A stretch of DNA of 36,944 nt from Bacteroidota bacterium (lineage in GTDB: Bacteria; Bacteroidota; Bacteroidia; B-17B0; Aurantibacillaceae). A program made the translations under genes and the position numbers. Shown piece by piece: positions 16,888 through 24,673 of this stretch. Under the pieces are notes generated by a model that did no database searches, was not told the origin of the DNA, and saw only the letters and a list, made by a program, of their open reading frames with translations. How positions within the stretch are numbered: the stretch's first letter is position 1; each line of letters begins with the position of its first letter. Where the stretch lies: contig JAUXSA010000134.1 in NCBI GenBank assembly GCA_030681615.1, forward strand, positions 1 through 36,944. Reading direction: 5' to 3'.

Positions 16888-18943
16888 AAAAGTCCATATA
16901 TTTTTATCTGTTGCTATTGCACTAGTTGGGTTACTAAAATTTTGCGATGTGCCACATTCAAAGATCGCAGAGGAAGTTCCAAAAAAAGATACATCATTTT
17001 ATTTAAATCATTCCGATTCGGCCAAATATGTTGGCATGAATACCTGTAAACTTTGTCACCAGGATATTTACAGTAGCTTTATCAAAACCGGCATGGGCAA
17101 ATCTTTAGGACTTGCCACTAAAGAAAAATCTTCTGCCGATTTTTCAAAAGCAACTATCTATGATAAATTTTCGAATATGCATTACAATGCTTTTTGGAAG
17201 AACGATAGTTTGTATTTTAAAGAATACCGTTTAGAAAAACGCGATACGATCTTTTCTAGAACAGAAAAAGTTAATTATATTATTGGTTCGGGTCAACATA
17301 CCAATTCGCATTTGCAATCGGTTAATGGTTATATCAACCAAATGCCAATGACCTATTACACGCAAAAGAAACACTGGGATATGCCGCCGGGTTTTGAAAA
17401 TGGTTTTAATACACATTTCACAAGAAAGATAGGTTTAGAATGTATGAGTTGCCATATCGGTTATCCTGATTTCGTTTTGGGCTCAGAAAATAAATTCACC
17501 AGCATTCCAACCGGGATCGATTGTGAACGTTGTCATGGTCCGGGTTCTATACATGTTGCGGAAAGACGAACAGGAACCAAAGTGGATACTTCTAAATTTA
17601 TTGATTACTCTATTGTTAATCCTGCAAAATTATCTATCGACAGGCAATTTGATCTTTGCCAGCGTTGCCATTTACAAGGTAATGCGGTTTTAAAAGAAGG
17701 CAAGTCATTTTATGATTTTAAACCAGGACAAAAATTAAGCGATTATATTTCGGTGTTCTTACCAAAATATAAAAATGCTGACGAAGATTTTATTATGGCC
17801 TCGCATGCCGATAGGTTAAAACAAAGTGCTTGCTTTATTAAGTCATATGAAAAAGTAACCTCGTCAGGCTCGGCCACCTCTGCTTTGAAACCATATAAAG
17901 GCGCAATGACCTGCGTTACCTGTCACAATCCACACGTTAGCGTTAAGGAAACGAATACTGATATTTTTAATGACGCCTGCAATGGTTGCCACAATTCAAA
18001 TGGAAAATCTGATCTTTTGTGTACAGATAAAAATGTTGTATTGGCACGAAGCGTAAAACAAGGTCACGCGCCTTCCAAATTTTTGAATTGCGTCAACTGC
18101 CACATGCCTGCAACAGGCTCTACAGATATTCCGCACGTTTCTGTACACGATCATTATATTCGTAAACCAATTTCTAAAGTAGAAAAAGATAAGATTAAAA
18201 CCTTTGTGGGTTTATATTCTATCAACGAAAAAGACCCAAGTGCATTAACAAAAGCACAAGCGTACATTAACCAGTACGATAAATTCGATCAGGATAATCC
18301 TTATTTGGATTCTGCAACTGCTTTATTAAAGGATAGAACAGCTAATGACCTGTTCACTAACCTTCGCGCTTTGATTCAGTTAAATTTTATTAAACAAGAT
18401 TTTCAAAAAGTTATTGGGTATGTGAATCAAGCCGGCGAACAAAAATGTTTTAATATTTTGTTTACAAAAGTTTCTTATGATAATATAGATGCATGGACCT
18501 GTTACCGAATTGCAGAATCGTATTATAATACCAATAATGTTCCGGGTTCTGTTAAATGGTTCAAACAAACTGTTAAGCTGGCACCTTATAATTTGGATTT
18601 CAGGAATAAATTGGGGAGTACTTTGGCAGGTTTAAATAATTTTAACGATGCTATTGAACAATTTTCTTTTATCTTGAAAGAAAATCCGAAACATGTTTCG
18701 GCGATGACGAATTTAGGATATATACGATTAAGCCAGGGACAACAGGCAGAGGCATTTAGACTTTATAAAAATGCTGAAAAGATAGACCCGGATTATGAAC
18801 CATTATTATTAAATTTAGCAGGTTATTATGCGTTCCAAAAAAATAAAAAAGAAGCTATAAAATATTTAGAAATGATCTTGAAAAAGAATCCAAAAAACCA
18901 AAAAGCAAAAATGGCGTTAGAACAAATTGAACGTTTTTTATGA
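16880..18943 (+). CDS. Heptaheme c-type cytochrome with C-terminal TPR repeats
   Basis: A 687-aa exported electron-transfer protein. Seven CXXCH heme-attachment motifs are visible: C56-H60 (CKLCH), C188-H192 (CMSCH), C215-H219 (CERCH), C260-H264 (CQRCH), C345-H349 (CVTCH), C367-H371 (CNGCH) and C404-H408 (CVNCH). The N-terminus has a hydrophobic segment (HIFLSVAIALVGLLKF) followed by Cys22; it is not a canonical lipobox, so either a lipoprotein or an anchored protein is possible. Residues about 535-687 carry TPRs (NLDFRNKLGSTLAGLNNFND, then SAMTNLGYIRLSQGQQ). Heme attachment places it outside the cytoplasm. The partner and reaction are unknown; multiheme cytochromes of this layout resemble nitrite/hydroxylamine-type reductase relatives, but I see no catalytic heme motif. 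The GTG start overlaps the GNAT gene by 8 nt; the mltG ATG overlaps its stop by 4 nt. Confidence 0.9.
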   Translation: MPKKVHIFLSVAIALVGLLKFCDVPHSKIAEEVPKKDTSFYLNHSDSAKYVGMNTCKLCHQDIYSSFIKTGMGKSLGLATKEKSSADFSKATIYDKFSNMHYNAFWKNDSLYFKEYRLEKRDTIFSRTEKVNYIIGSGQHTNSHLQSVNGYINQMPMTYYTQKKHWDMPPGFENGFNTHFTRKIGLECMSCHIGYPDFVLGSENKFTSIPTGIDCERCHGPGSIHVAERRTGTKVDTSKFIDYSIVNPAKLSIDRQFDLCQRCHLQGNAVLKEGKSFYDFKPGQKLSDYISVFLPKYKNADEDFIMASHADRLKQSACFIKSYEKVTSSGSATSALKPYKGAMTCVTCHNPHVSVKETNTDIFNDACNGCHNSNGKSDLLCTDKNVVLARSVKQGHAPSKFLNCVNCHMPATGSTDIPHVSVHDHYIRKPISKVEKDKIKTFVGLYSINEKDPSALTKAQAYINQYDKFDQDNPYLDSATALLKDRTANDLFTNLRALIQLNFIKQDFQKVIGYVNQAGEQKCFNILFTKVSYDNIDAWTCYRIAESYYNTNNVPGSVKWFKQTVKLAPYNLDFRNKLGSTLAGLNNFNDAIEQFSFILKENPKHVSAMTNLGYIRLSQGQQAEAFRLYKNAEKIDPDYEPLLLNLAGYYAFQKNKKEAIKYLEMILKKNPKNQKAKMALEQIERFL

Positions 18944-19983
18944 GTAAAAAAGGAAAAGGTAAAATAATTAGTTTGATCTTAATTCTTGCATTAGGAGCAG
19001 GTGGCTATTTTATTTACCAAAAATATATTGCAGGCGCTATACATTTAAAAAATAAGAATTACACTTACGTTTATATTGAAAGCAATGACACGTTTGAAGA
19101 TGTGATCAACGATATTAATTCAGAGAATATTATTGACGACCTTGAAGCATTTGAATTCCTGGCAAAAAAAATGGATCTGGATAAGAACATCCATCCAGGA
19201 AAATACCGTATAACTAATGGTATGACCAAGCGCCAGATCATTAATTTAATTAAATATAACAAACAGGAAAAAGTTAAGCTTACTTTTAATTCTCAAATTC
19301 ATAATTTGGAAGAATTTGTTGCTTATGTGGATGATAAATTGGAACTGAACGAAGAAGATCTTGAAAATTATTTAAGCGATGAAAAAAAATTGTACGACGA
19401 TTTTAAATTAGATCCGGATAATGCCTTTGCTTTGATACGTCCTGGCGTTTACGAAATTGGTTGGGCCTGTAGTATGGATGAATTTATTGCTGCGCTAAAA
19501 CAAACCTATAACGCCGTATGGAACGAAAAACGCAAAGCAATAGCAAAAAAAATTGGCTTCTCTGTTCCTGAAGTAATTACATTGGCTTCTATTGCACAAT
19601 CTGAAAGCGCGATAGAAAGCGAACAGGAAAAAATTGCAGGCGTTTATATTAACCGTATTCGTAAGGATATGTTATTGCAGGCAGATCCCACTTTAAAATT
19701 CGCAAATAAGAATTTTGATGTTCAACGGGTTTTGGATGCTGACAAAGAGATCAATTCACCATACAACACTTACAAAAATAAAGGTTTGCCTCCGGGACCG
19801 ATCTGCCTTGTCTCGTTACAATCCATTGATGCTGTTTTAAATCATATAAAACACAAATACATTTTCTTTTGTGCTAAACCGGAATTGAACGGTTACTCTG
19901 ATTTTTCCTGTACTTACGAAGAGCATTTAAGATATGCCAACGCTTACCAAAAGGCGATGAATAAAAGAGGAATAAATAGATAA
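18940..19983 (+). CDS. mltG: Endolytic peptidoglycan transglycosylase MltG
   Basis: Inner-membrane lytic transglycosylase (YceG family) that cuts nascent glycan strands and sets their length. The 347-aa length is normal. One membrane anchor spans about residues 9-27 (IISLILILALGAGGYF). A LysM-like region (about 40-110) precedes the catalytic YceG domain. The catalytic glutamate corresponds to E222 in LASIAQSESAIE, and the motifs GVYINRIRKDMLLQADPT and SPYNTYKNKGLPPGPI are intact. The ATG overlaps the cytochrome stop by 4 nt (ATGA), so MltG synthesis is coupled to that gene. It is the last gene of the cluster. Confidence 0.94.
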   Translation: MSKKGKGKIISLILILALGAGGYFIYQKYIAGAIHLKNKNYTYVYIESNDTFEDVINDINSENIIDDLEAFEFLAKKMDLDKNIHPGKYRITNGMTKRQIINLIKYNKQEKVKLTFNSQIHNLEEFVAYVDDKLELNEEDLENYLSDEKKLYDDFKLDPDNAFALIRPGVYEIGWACSMDEFIAALKQTYNAVWNEKRKAIAKKIGFSVPEVITLASIAQSESAIESEQEKIAGVYINRIRKDMLLQADPTLKFANKNFDVQRVLDADKEINSPYNTYKNKGLPPGPICLVSLQSIDAVLNHIKHKYIFFCAKPELNGYSDFSCTYEEHLRYANAYQKAMNKRGINR

Positions 19984-19990
19984 AAATGAG

Positions 19991-19998
19991 TAATTTTG
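19991..19998 (+). promoter_or_regulatory. -7 promoter box for the dioxygenase-gldA pair
   Basis: TAATTTTG matches TAnnTTTG exactly and lies 42 bases before the ATG at 20041, giving a leader of about 39 nt. No clear -33 TTTG is seen. It would separate this pair from the mltG cluster, which ends 7 bases earlier. Confidence 0.5.
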
Positions 19999-20040
19999 AG
20001 AGGCTTACGAGAGGTAAAATAGAAATAAAAAGATATAGTT

Positions 20041-21048
20041 ATGGCAATAGACATCAAAACGGAAGAGAAAATTAAATTACTGGAAGATAAGTATGCCCAA
20101 ATGGGGCAGGATATAAATAGCTATTTAGATGGTTTATTATTATCGAATTATTTAACCTACTGGGATTATACACAAGTTGAAACATTATTGACACTACAAA
20201 ATCCAAAAACGGATTTTCCTGACGAGATGATATTTATCATGTATCATCAAATTACCGAGTTATATTTTAAATTGGCCTTGCATGAATTTGAACAAATTGG
20301 AAATAACGGACCAAATATTTTACCTAATGGAAAACTAGTTGGCTGGAAAGAAAAGCTAGAACCTGAATTTTTTGCTGAAAGAGTTGGTCGCATTAACCGT
20401 TACTTTGAAGCGCTGACAAAATCTTTTGAGATCATGATAAACGGTATGGAGAAAGAACAATTCCTGCGTTACCGTATGGCCTTGCTTCCTGCAAGTGGAT
20501 TTCAGAGCGCGCAATACCGCAAGATAGAAATTTGCTCTACCGATTTTTTTAATTTGGTTGATAAAGAAGTAAGACCAACTTTAAAGGATAAGAATCCATC
20601 TATTGAAGAAATGTTTACCAATATTTATTGGAACAAAGGTGCAACAGAGTTAAGTACAGGTAAAAAAACGTTAACGCTCCTGCAATTCGAAAAAAAATAC
20701 GCTAAGGATTTTATTAAGTTAGCTAACGAGTATAAAACAAAAAATGTTTGGGCTAAGTATAAGTCACTACCTGAAGCCGATCAAAAAGGTGTGAAAGTAA
20801 TTAATGCTTTAAAAGAATTAGATGTTAATGTAAATATTAACTGGCCTTTGGTACATTACAAATCTGCTGTTCAGTACCTTCAACAAAACACCGAAGATAT
20901 TGCTGCAACAGGCGGCACTAACTGGCAAAAATATTTACCACCGCGTTTTCAAAAAAGAATTTTCTTTCCTGAACTTTGGTCGGAAGCTGAAGTTGAAGAT
21001 TGGGGAAAAGGTTGGGTAGTAACAAATGTTTTCAGGGAAAATAAATAG
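20041..21048 (+). CDS. Tryptophan 2,3-dioxygenase family protein
   Basis: Heme enzyme family that opens the indole ring of L-tryptophan to N-formylkynurenine, the first step of the kynurenine pathway. The 335-aa protein shows the distal-side helix with H69 (FIMYHQITELYFKL), the substrate-carboxylate arginine region RYRMALLPASGFQS (about 143-156), the heme-ligand candidate H272 (WPLVHYKSAVQYL) and a variant of the GTGGT loop (AATGGTNWQKYLPP, about 288-301). It is somewhat divergent from classic KynA in the loop and C-terminus, so I leave the gene symbol empty. No other kynurenine-pathway gene is nearby. The gene begins its own transcript candidate and is followed 20 nt later by gldA. Confidence 0.85.
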   Translation: MAIDIKTEEKIKLLEDKYAQMGQDINSYLDGLLLSNYLTYWDYTQVETLLTLQNPKTDFPDEMIFIMYHQITELYFKLALHEFEQIGNNGPNILPNGKLVGWKEKLEPEFFAERVGRINRYFEALTKSFEIMINGMEKEQFLRYRMALLPASGFQSAQYRKIEICSTDFFNLVDKEVRPTLKDKNPSIEEMFTNIYWNKGATELSTGKKTLTLLQFEKKYAKDFIKLANEYKTKNVWAKYKSLPEADQKGVKVINALKELDVNVNINWPLVHYKSAVQYLQQNTEDIAATGGTNWQKYLPPRFQKRIFFPELWSEAEVEDWGKGWVVTNVFRENK

Positions 21049-21068
21049 AAAACGAAACCAGAAACTAC

Positions 21069-21974
21069 ATGTCAATACAGGTAAATAATATAAGTAAACT
21101 TTACGGCGCTCAAAAGGCACTGAATAATATTTCTTTTGAAGTTGGGAGTAATGAGATAGTTGGTTTTTTAGGTCCGAATGGTGCCGGAAAAAGTACGATG
21201 ATGAAAATACTTACCTGCTACATTCCGCCAACAGAAGGAACTGCCAAGGTATGTGGATTTGATATTACACAACAAAGTTTAGAAGTAAGAAAACAAATTG
21301 GTTATTTGCCAGAGCACAATCCATTGTATTTGGATATGTATGTAAAAGAATTTTTAGAATTTGTTGGTGGCATTTATAAAATAAAAAATTTAAAGAGTCG
21401 TGTGAAGGACATGATCGAGATGACCGGCCTGCAAGTTGAACAGAATAAAAAAATTGGCGCTTTAAGTAAAGGTTATCGTCAGCGTGTTGGTTTAGCGCAA
21501 GCCATTATTCACGATCCAAAAGTGTTGATCATGGATGAGCCAACAACCGGTTTAGATCCAAATCAACTGGAAGAAATTCGTGGATTAATAAAAACACTAG
21601 GAAAAGAAAAAACGGTAATGTTAAGTACACACATTATGCAGGAAGTAGAAGCTATTTGCGACCGTGTAATTATCATTAATAAAGGAGAAATTGTTGCGAA
21701 CGACGAAACAAAAAATCTTCAAAAAAACACTACCCAACAAATTATTACTGTAGAGTTTGATAAGGAAGTATCCGAAAAATTACTTCGCAAAATAACCAAT
21801 ATCGAAAAGGTAAGTCATTTACAAGGCAATACCTGGCAGCTTGCTTCAACCTCTAAAGAAGACGTACGTAAAGATATTTTTAATTTTGCTGTAGCCAATA
21901 ATTTAAGCGTTTTAACCTTAAATAAAGAAGAGCAAAAGATGGAAGATGTGTTTAAGGAGTTGACGAAGAAATAA
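21069..21974 (+). CDS. gldA: ABC transporter ATP-binding protein, GldA type
   Basis: Cytoplasmic ATPase of 301 aa. It has Walker A at about 35-43 (GPNGAGKST), the signature ALSKGYRQRVGLAQA (about 131-145), Walker B with D156/E157 (VLIMDEPTTGLD) and the switch histidine in LSTHIMQEVE. The length and the C-terminal extension ending MEDVFKELTK match the gliding-motility GldA subgroup, in which GldA works with GldF and GldG in a membrane complex needed for gliding in Flavobacterium. Those two partners are not adjacent here, so they must be elsewhere or the protein serves another transporter. It lies 20 nt after the dioxygenase gene. Confidence 0.85.
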   Translation: MSIQVNNISKLYGAQKALNNISFEVGSNEIVGFLGPNGAGKSTMMKILTCYIPPTEGTAKVCGFDITQQSLEVRKQIGYLPEHNPLYLDMYVKEFLEFVGGIYKIKNLKSRVKDMIEMTGLQVEQNKKIGALSKGYRQRVGLAQAIIHDPKVLIMDEPTTGLDPNQLEEIRGLIKTLGKEKTVMLSTHIMQEVEAICDRVIIINKGEIVANDETKNLQKNTTQQIITVEFDKEVSEKLLRKITNIEKVSHLQGNTWQLASTSKEDVRKDIFNFAVANNLSVLTLNKEEQKMEDVFKELTKK

Positions 21975-22006
21975 TCAATTTATAATTCTACGAATTACGA
22001 ATTCAA

Positions 22007-22054
22007 TACGAATTTACAAATAGGAAATGGAGAGCTTCGATTCGTAAATTCGTA
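22007..22054. repeat. Inverted repeat with iterated ACGAATT words between convergent genes
   Basis: TACGAATTTAC (22007-22017) pairs perfectly with GTAAATTCGTA (22044-22054) around a 26-nt spacer. Two further ACGAATT copies stand at about 21990-22003 and another inverted ATTCGTA copy precedes the right arm. It sits between the gldA stop and the stop of the - strand membrane protein gene, so it could form a terminator-like hairpin, but no T-run follows. Confidence 0.55.
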
Positions 22055-22075
22055 CTAATTGGTATTCATAGATTA

Positions 22076-23464
22076 TTAAGGTCTATAAATGATCTTATAA
22101 GGAAATAATCCTTTTGTAGTTGGATTTACAAAGAAATTAAATTTGCATAAGGTCTTTAAAATTTTTGTTAGTTCATCTTTTTGTTTTGCAGTAAGATCGT
22201 AAGAATTTATATACTCTACTTTTTCTACCATTTTTTTTTCGTTCACAAAAAGTGTTACGTCAAATTTTTGGTCTATATCTTTACCTTTTAATTTATCTCT
22301 CAAATCAGTTGTAGCTGCTGTTTCGCCACCAGTATAATAACAATTTATTGCAGGTTCTTTTTGGGCTTCGGCCGACGCAGTGTTTTCAAGAACAATAGCA
22401 TCTTTTGTTGTGGTAATATTTGGTGAGCCTGGTTTATAGTCGTTATTTTCGCTTACCGCACCTGTAGCACTTTGTTTATTATTTGCCCTTTTTGCTTTTT
22501 TACCTGCTTTTTCTTCCCTGTTAACGGAAGTGTTCTTATCCATATTAATAGCCACAGGCTGATTTAAATCTTCTTCAGCGTCGTTATCATTCCTTCTATC
22601 TTCTTTTTTTGCTTTTTCTTTTGGGCTTCCATACGCAACTTCATTTTTAGGTGTAGATTCTGTCTCAGCTAATTTTGCTTTTTGATCAGGCGTTTTAGTA
22701 GTAATAGATTTAAAAGCCTCACCTTCTTTATCTTTTGAACCTTTAGCAAGATCATCTATGCCTGCGGTAGTGTTATTATTTTTTGAATTTGAACCTGAAC
22801 CAACTGAAGTCATTTCATCAGCAGCAACTTCTTTTTTTCTTTCAGATTGTTCTTTTTCAATCTGTTTAATATCAACAGGGCCCTTTGTAGAAGCCGCTAC
22901 AACCATTCTTGGTTTGGTTTCTTTTTCATCTTGAGCAACTTTATTATTAGTGGTAGCAGCAACCATATCTTTTTCACCGGCCTGATCTTGCAGATCTAAT
23001 TTTCCTGATTTTAATTTTTCTTCAGTTTTTTTTGCAGGGCTTTCTTCGTCCGTCAAAGTTGCTGCTTCAGTTGGCGGAGCTATAGTTTCTTCTTTTAATT
23101 CTGCTTTACTATCCGGTAAAACATTTTTCTCATTTTCCTGCACTGTATTTGTTATAGCAAGATCATGACTCTTAGAAAGAGAATCGTTATTATTTAAAAT
23201 AAATAGTACGCTTAAACCAACCACTAAAATTAAACCTGCAGCGGCAAACCAATAAATTTTTGGATTTTTTTCTTCTTCTTTAGCAAATAATTCTTTTTGA
23301 ATGCGTGTATCTAATGAAGCTTTAAGATCAGCTGCTTCCTGCTCAGACTCCAACATATCAAAACCCTCAATAGCATCTTTCTCAAAGTCATCCAAACCTT
23401 GTTTATCCGCTTTTGCTTTATTAAAAAGTTGATCTAAATTATCCTTATTTATTGGGGTCTTCAT
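22076..23464 (-). CDS. Single-span membrane protein paired with the ECF sigma factor, putative anti-sigma factor
   Basis: A 462-aa protein with the layout expected of a membrane anti-sigma factor. It has a charged cytoplasmic part of about 68 residues (DDFEKDAIEGFDMLESEQE), one membrane segment at about 70-90 (IYWFAAAGLILVVGLSVLFI), then a long charged low-complexity periplasmic stretch rich in Lys, Glu, Asp, Ala and Asn (about 91-370). A compact C-terminal domain (about 370-462) contains FDVTLFVNEKKMVEKVEYI and ends GLFPYKIIYRP; its pattern recalls the C-terminal domain of TonB-like proteins, a tentative resemblance. It overlaps the sigma gene by 20 nt, so the two are translationally coupled. 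It lacks a recognisable ZAS zinc motif or FecR domain. The anti-sigma role is inferred from gene order and topology. Confidence 0.75.
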   Translation of the reverse strand: MKTPINKDNLDQLFNKAKADKQGLDDFEKDAIEGFDMLESEQEAADLKASLDTRIQKELFAKEEEKNPKIYWFAAAGLILVVGLSVLFILNNNDSLSKSHDLAITNTVQENEKNVLPDSKAELKEETIAPPTEAATLTDEESPAKKTEEKLKSGKLDLQDQAGEKDMVAATTNNKVAQDEKETKPRMVVAASTKGPVDIKQIEKEQSERKKEVAADEMTSVGSGSNSKNNNTTAGIDDLAKGSKDKEGEAFKSITTKTPDQKAKLAETESTPKNEVAYGSPKEKAKKEDRRNDNDAEEDLNQPVAINMDKNTSVNREEKAGKKAKRANNKQSATGAVSENNDYKPGSPNITTTKDAIVLENTASAEAQKEPAINCYYTGGETAATTDLRDKLKGKDIDQKFDVTLFVNEKKMVEKVEYINSYDLTAKQKDELTKILKTLCKFNFFVNPTTKGLFPYKIIYRP

Positions 23465-24032
23465 TAATTAGTATTTCCATTTTTAATTTTAAATTTCTTT
23501 TGCCATTTTGTATATGGCTTTTTACTTCGTTGGCCGTGTAACCTGTAATGTCAACAATTTCTATGTAAGATTTGTTCTTCAAATAAAAGAGATCTATACA
23601 TTTTTTTTGTTCAATATTTAATAGTTCCATAGCCTTTTCCATTATCACAATTTGCTTCTCCTTTTCATTGAGATGCTCAGGATTTGAAAAATCCATAATT
23701 AAGTGCACATTTTCTTTTAATTCGAGCTCTTTCTTAAGCATACTCTGCCTTTTACGCAGTTCCATAAGGCAAAAATTCTTGCTGTAAACGTATAACCAGC
23801 TTTTAAAGAACTCAATTTTATGCTTTTTGAGGTCTTTCATTAGGCCTGTAAATATTTGAATTACTGCATCTTGCGCCTCATCTTTGTTCTTAAGGTACTT
23901 TATGCATAAACCTAAAACCAGGTGACCATAGCGCTCATAAAGGATCCCAACGATGTTATTATCATCTTTTTCTAAAAAAACGTTAATTAAATCGTTATCA
24001 GAGTAACTGCTGTATTTGTTAGTGGCACTCAA
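23445..24032 (-). CDS. ECF-type RNA polymerase sigma factor
   Basis: A 195-aa sigma-70 family factor of the extracytoplasmic-function type. Region 2 is at about 14-95 (LYERYGHLVLGLCIKYLKNK, then DEAQDAVIQIFTGL and SWLYVYSKNFCLMELRKRQ). Region 4 is at about 130-190 with a helix-turn-helix (YLKNKSYIEIVDITGYTANE, then VKSHIQNGKRNLKLKM). There is no sigma-1.1 or region 3 domain. The start is TTG at 24032; no ATG or GTG lies nearby in frame and region 2 begins soon after. It is divergent from the YfiR-phosphatase operon. By analogy it should be released when the downstream-encoded membrane protein is inactivated. Its target genes are unknown. Confidence 0.9.
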   Translation of the reverse strand: MSATNKYSSYSDNDLINVFLEKDDNNIVGILYERYGHLVLGLCIKYLKNKDEAQDAVIQIFTGLMKDLKKHKIEFFKSWLYVYSKNFCLMELRKRQSMLKKELELKENVHLIMDFSNPEHLNEKEKQIVIMEKAMELLNIEQKKCIDLFYLKNKSYIEIVDITGYTANEVKSHIQNGKRNLKLKMEILINEDPNK

Positions 24033-24095
24033 TTGTGATACGATTTTAAGACTAAATTATGAAAATAACAATAAAAGCTATTAAAAAGCAAACAT

Positions 24096-24103
24096 TATAT
24101 TTG
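24096..24103 (+). promoter_or_regulatory. -7 promoter box for the YfiR-phosphatase operon
   Basis: TATATTTG fits TAnnTTTG exactly. A transcript would start near 24107. The first plausible start codon, CTG at 24129, lies about 22 nt later. No -33 TTTG is evident at the usual distance. Confidence 0.5.
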
Positions 24104-24128
24104 TAAATTAGATAAATTTTTAAAAAAA

Positions 24129-24656
24129 CTGGCCAAAAATTTTAAATATTGGGTACTGTTATTTTGTGTTGTCTCAGTTAGATTTCAACAACCATCTAAT
24201 TATGACACCAACGCAAAGATAAAGGCTGTTTTTCTTTACAATTTTACGCGATATTTTGAATGGTCTGACAAAAAGAAGGCTGGCAATTTTATAATTTACG
24301 TTGTTGGCAAGAACGAAAATCTTATTACCGAATTAAAAACCTTAGCCAGCAAAAAAAAGGTAGGTAATCAGGATATTGAAGTAAAAAATTCTTATGTATT
24401 TGATGCCGCTATTTCTGCGCAAATAGTTTATCTGTTGCCTGAAGTTTCGAAAGTGGTTGCAGATGTTTCTTCTAAAAGCAAATCAAAAAGCACTTTAGTT
24501 GTTGCCGAAAGTCCCAATGCCTGCAAAACAGGATCGAGTATAAATTTTGTAGTTGTAGATAACAAATTAAAATTTGAGTATAATAAAAATAATGCTGTAA
24601 AAGCCGGCCTAAAAACAAATGATGATTTTAAAGCACTAGCAATTAATGTTGAGTAA
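24129..24656 (+). CDS. YfiR-like (DUF4154) periplasmic protein without a standard start codon
   Basis: The reading frame is open from 24075 to the stop at 24654-24656 and encodes about 175 aa from the CTG at 24129. The N-terminus from there reads as a signal peptide (AKNFKYWVLLFCVVSVRFQQ), followed by the DUF4154 signature KAVFLYNFTRYFEWSDKKKA, then FIIYVVGKNENLITELK, and later LVVAESPNAC and INFVVVDNKLKFEYN. This matches YfiR, the periplasmic inhibitor of the diguanylate cyclase YfiN. No ATG, GTG or TTG occurs in frame before the conserved core: the only in-frame ATG-like codons are CTG (24129) and ATT (24099). The next TTG (24435) is deep inside the domain. Thus the gene uses a rare start or has lost its normal one. 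It lies 17 nt before the TPR gene and should be the first gene of the operon. The identification as YfiR family is good; the start is uncertain. Confidence 0.75.
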   Translation: MAKNFKYWVLLFCVVSVRFQQPSNYDTNAKIKAVFLYNFTRYFEWSDKKKAGNFIIYVVGKNENLITELKTLASKKKVGNQDIEVKNSYVFDAAISAQIVYLLPEVSKVVADVSSKSKSKSTLVVAESPNACKTGSSINFVVVDNKLKFEYNKNNAVKAGLKTNDDFKALAINVE

Positions 24657-24673
24657 TATTAAAACAAATTAAA

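Noticed and set aside
24435-24656. A 73-aa stand-alone gene starting at TTG 24435
   Set aside because: It is the C-terminal part of the YfiR-like protein: the same frame is open back to 24075 and encodes the conserved domain and a signal peptide.
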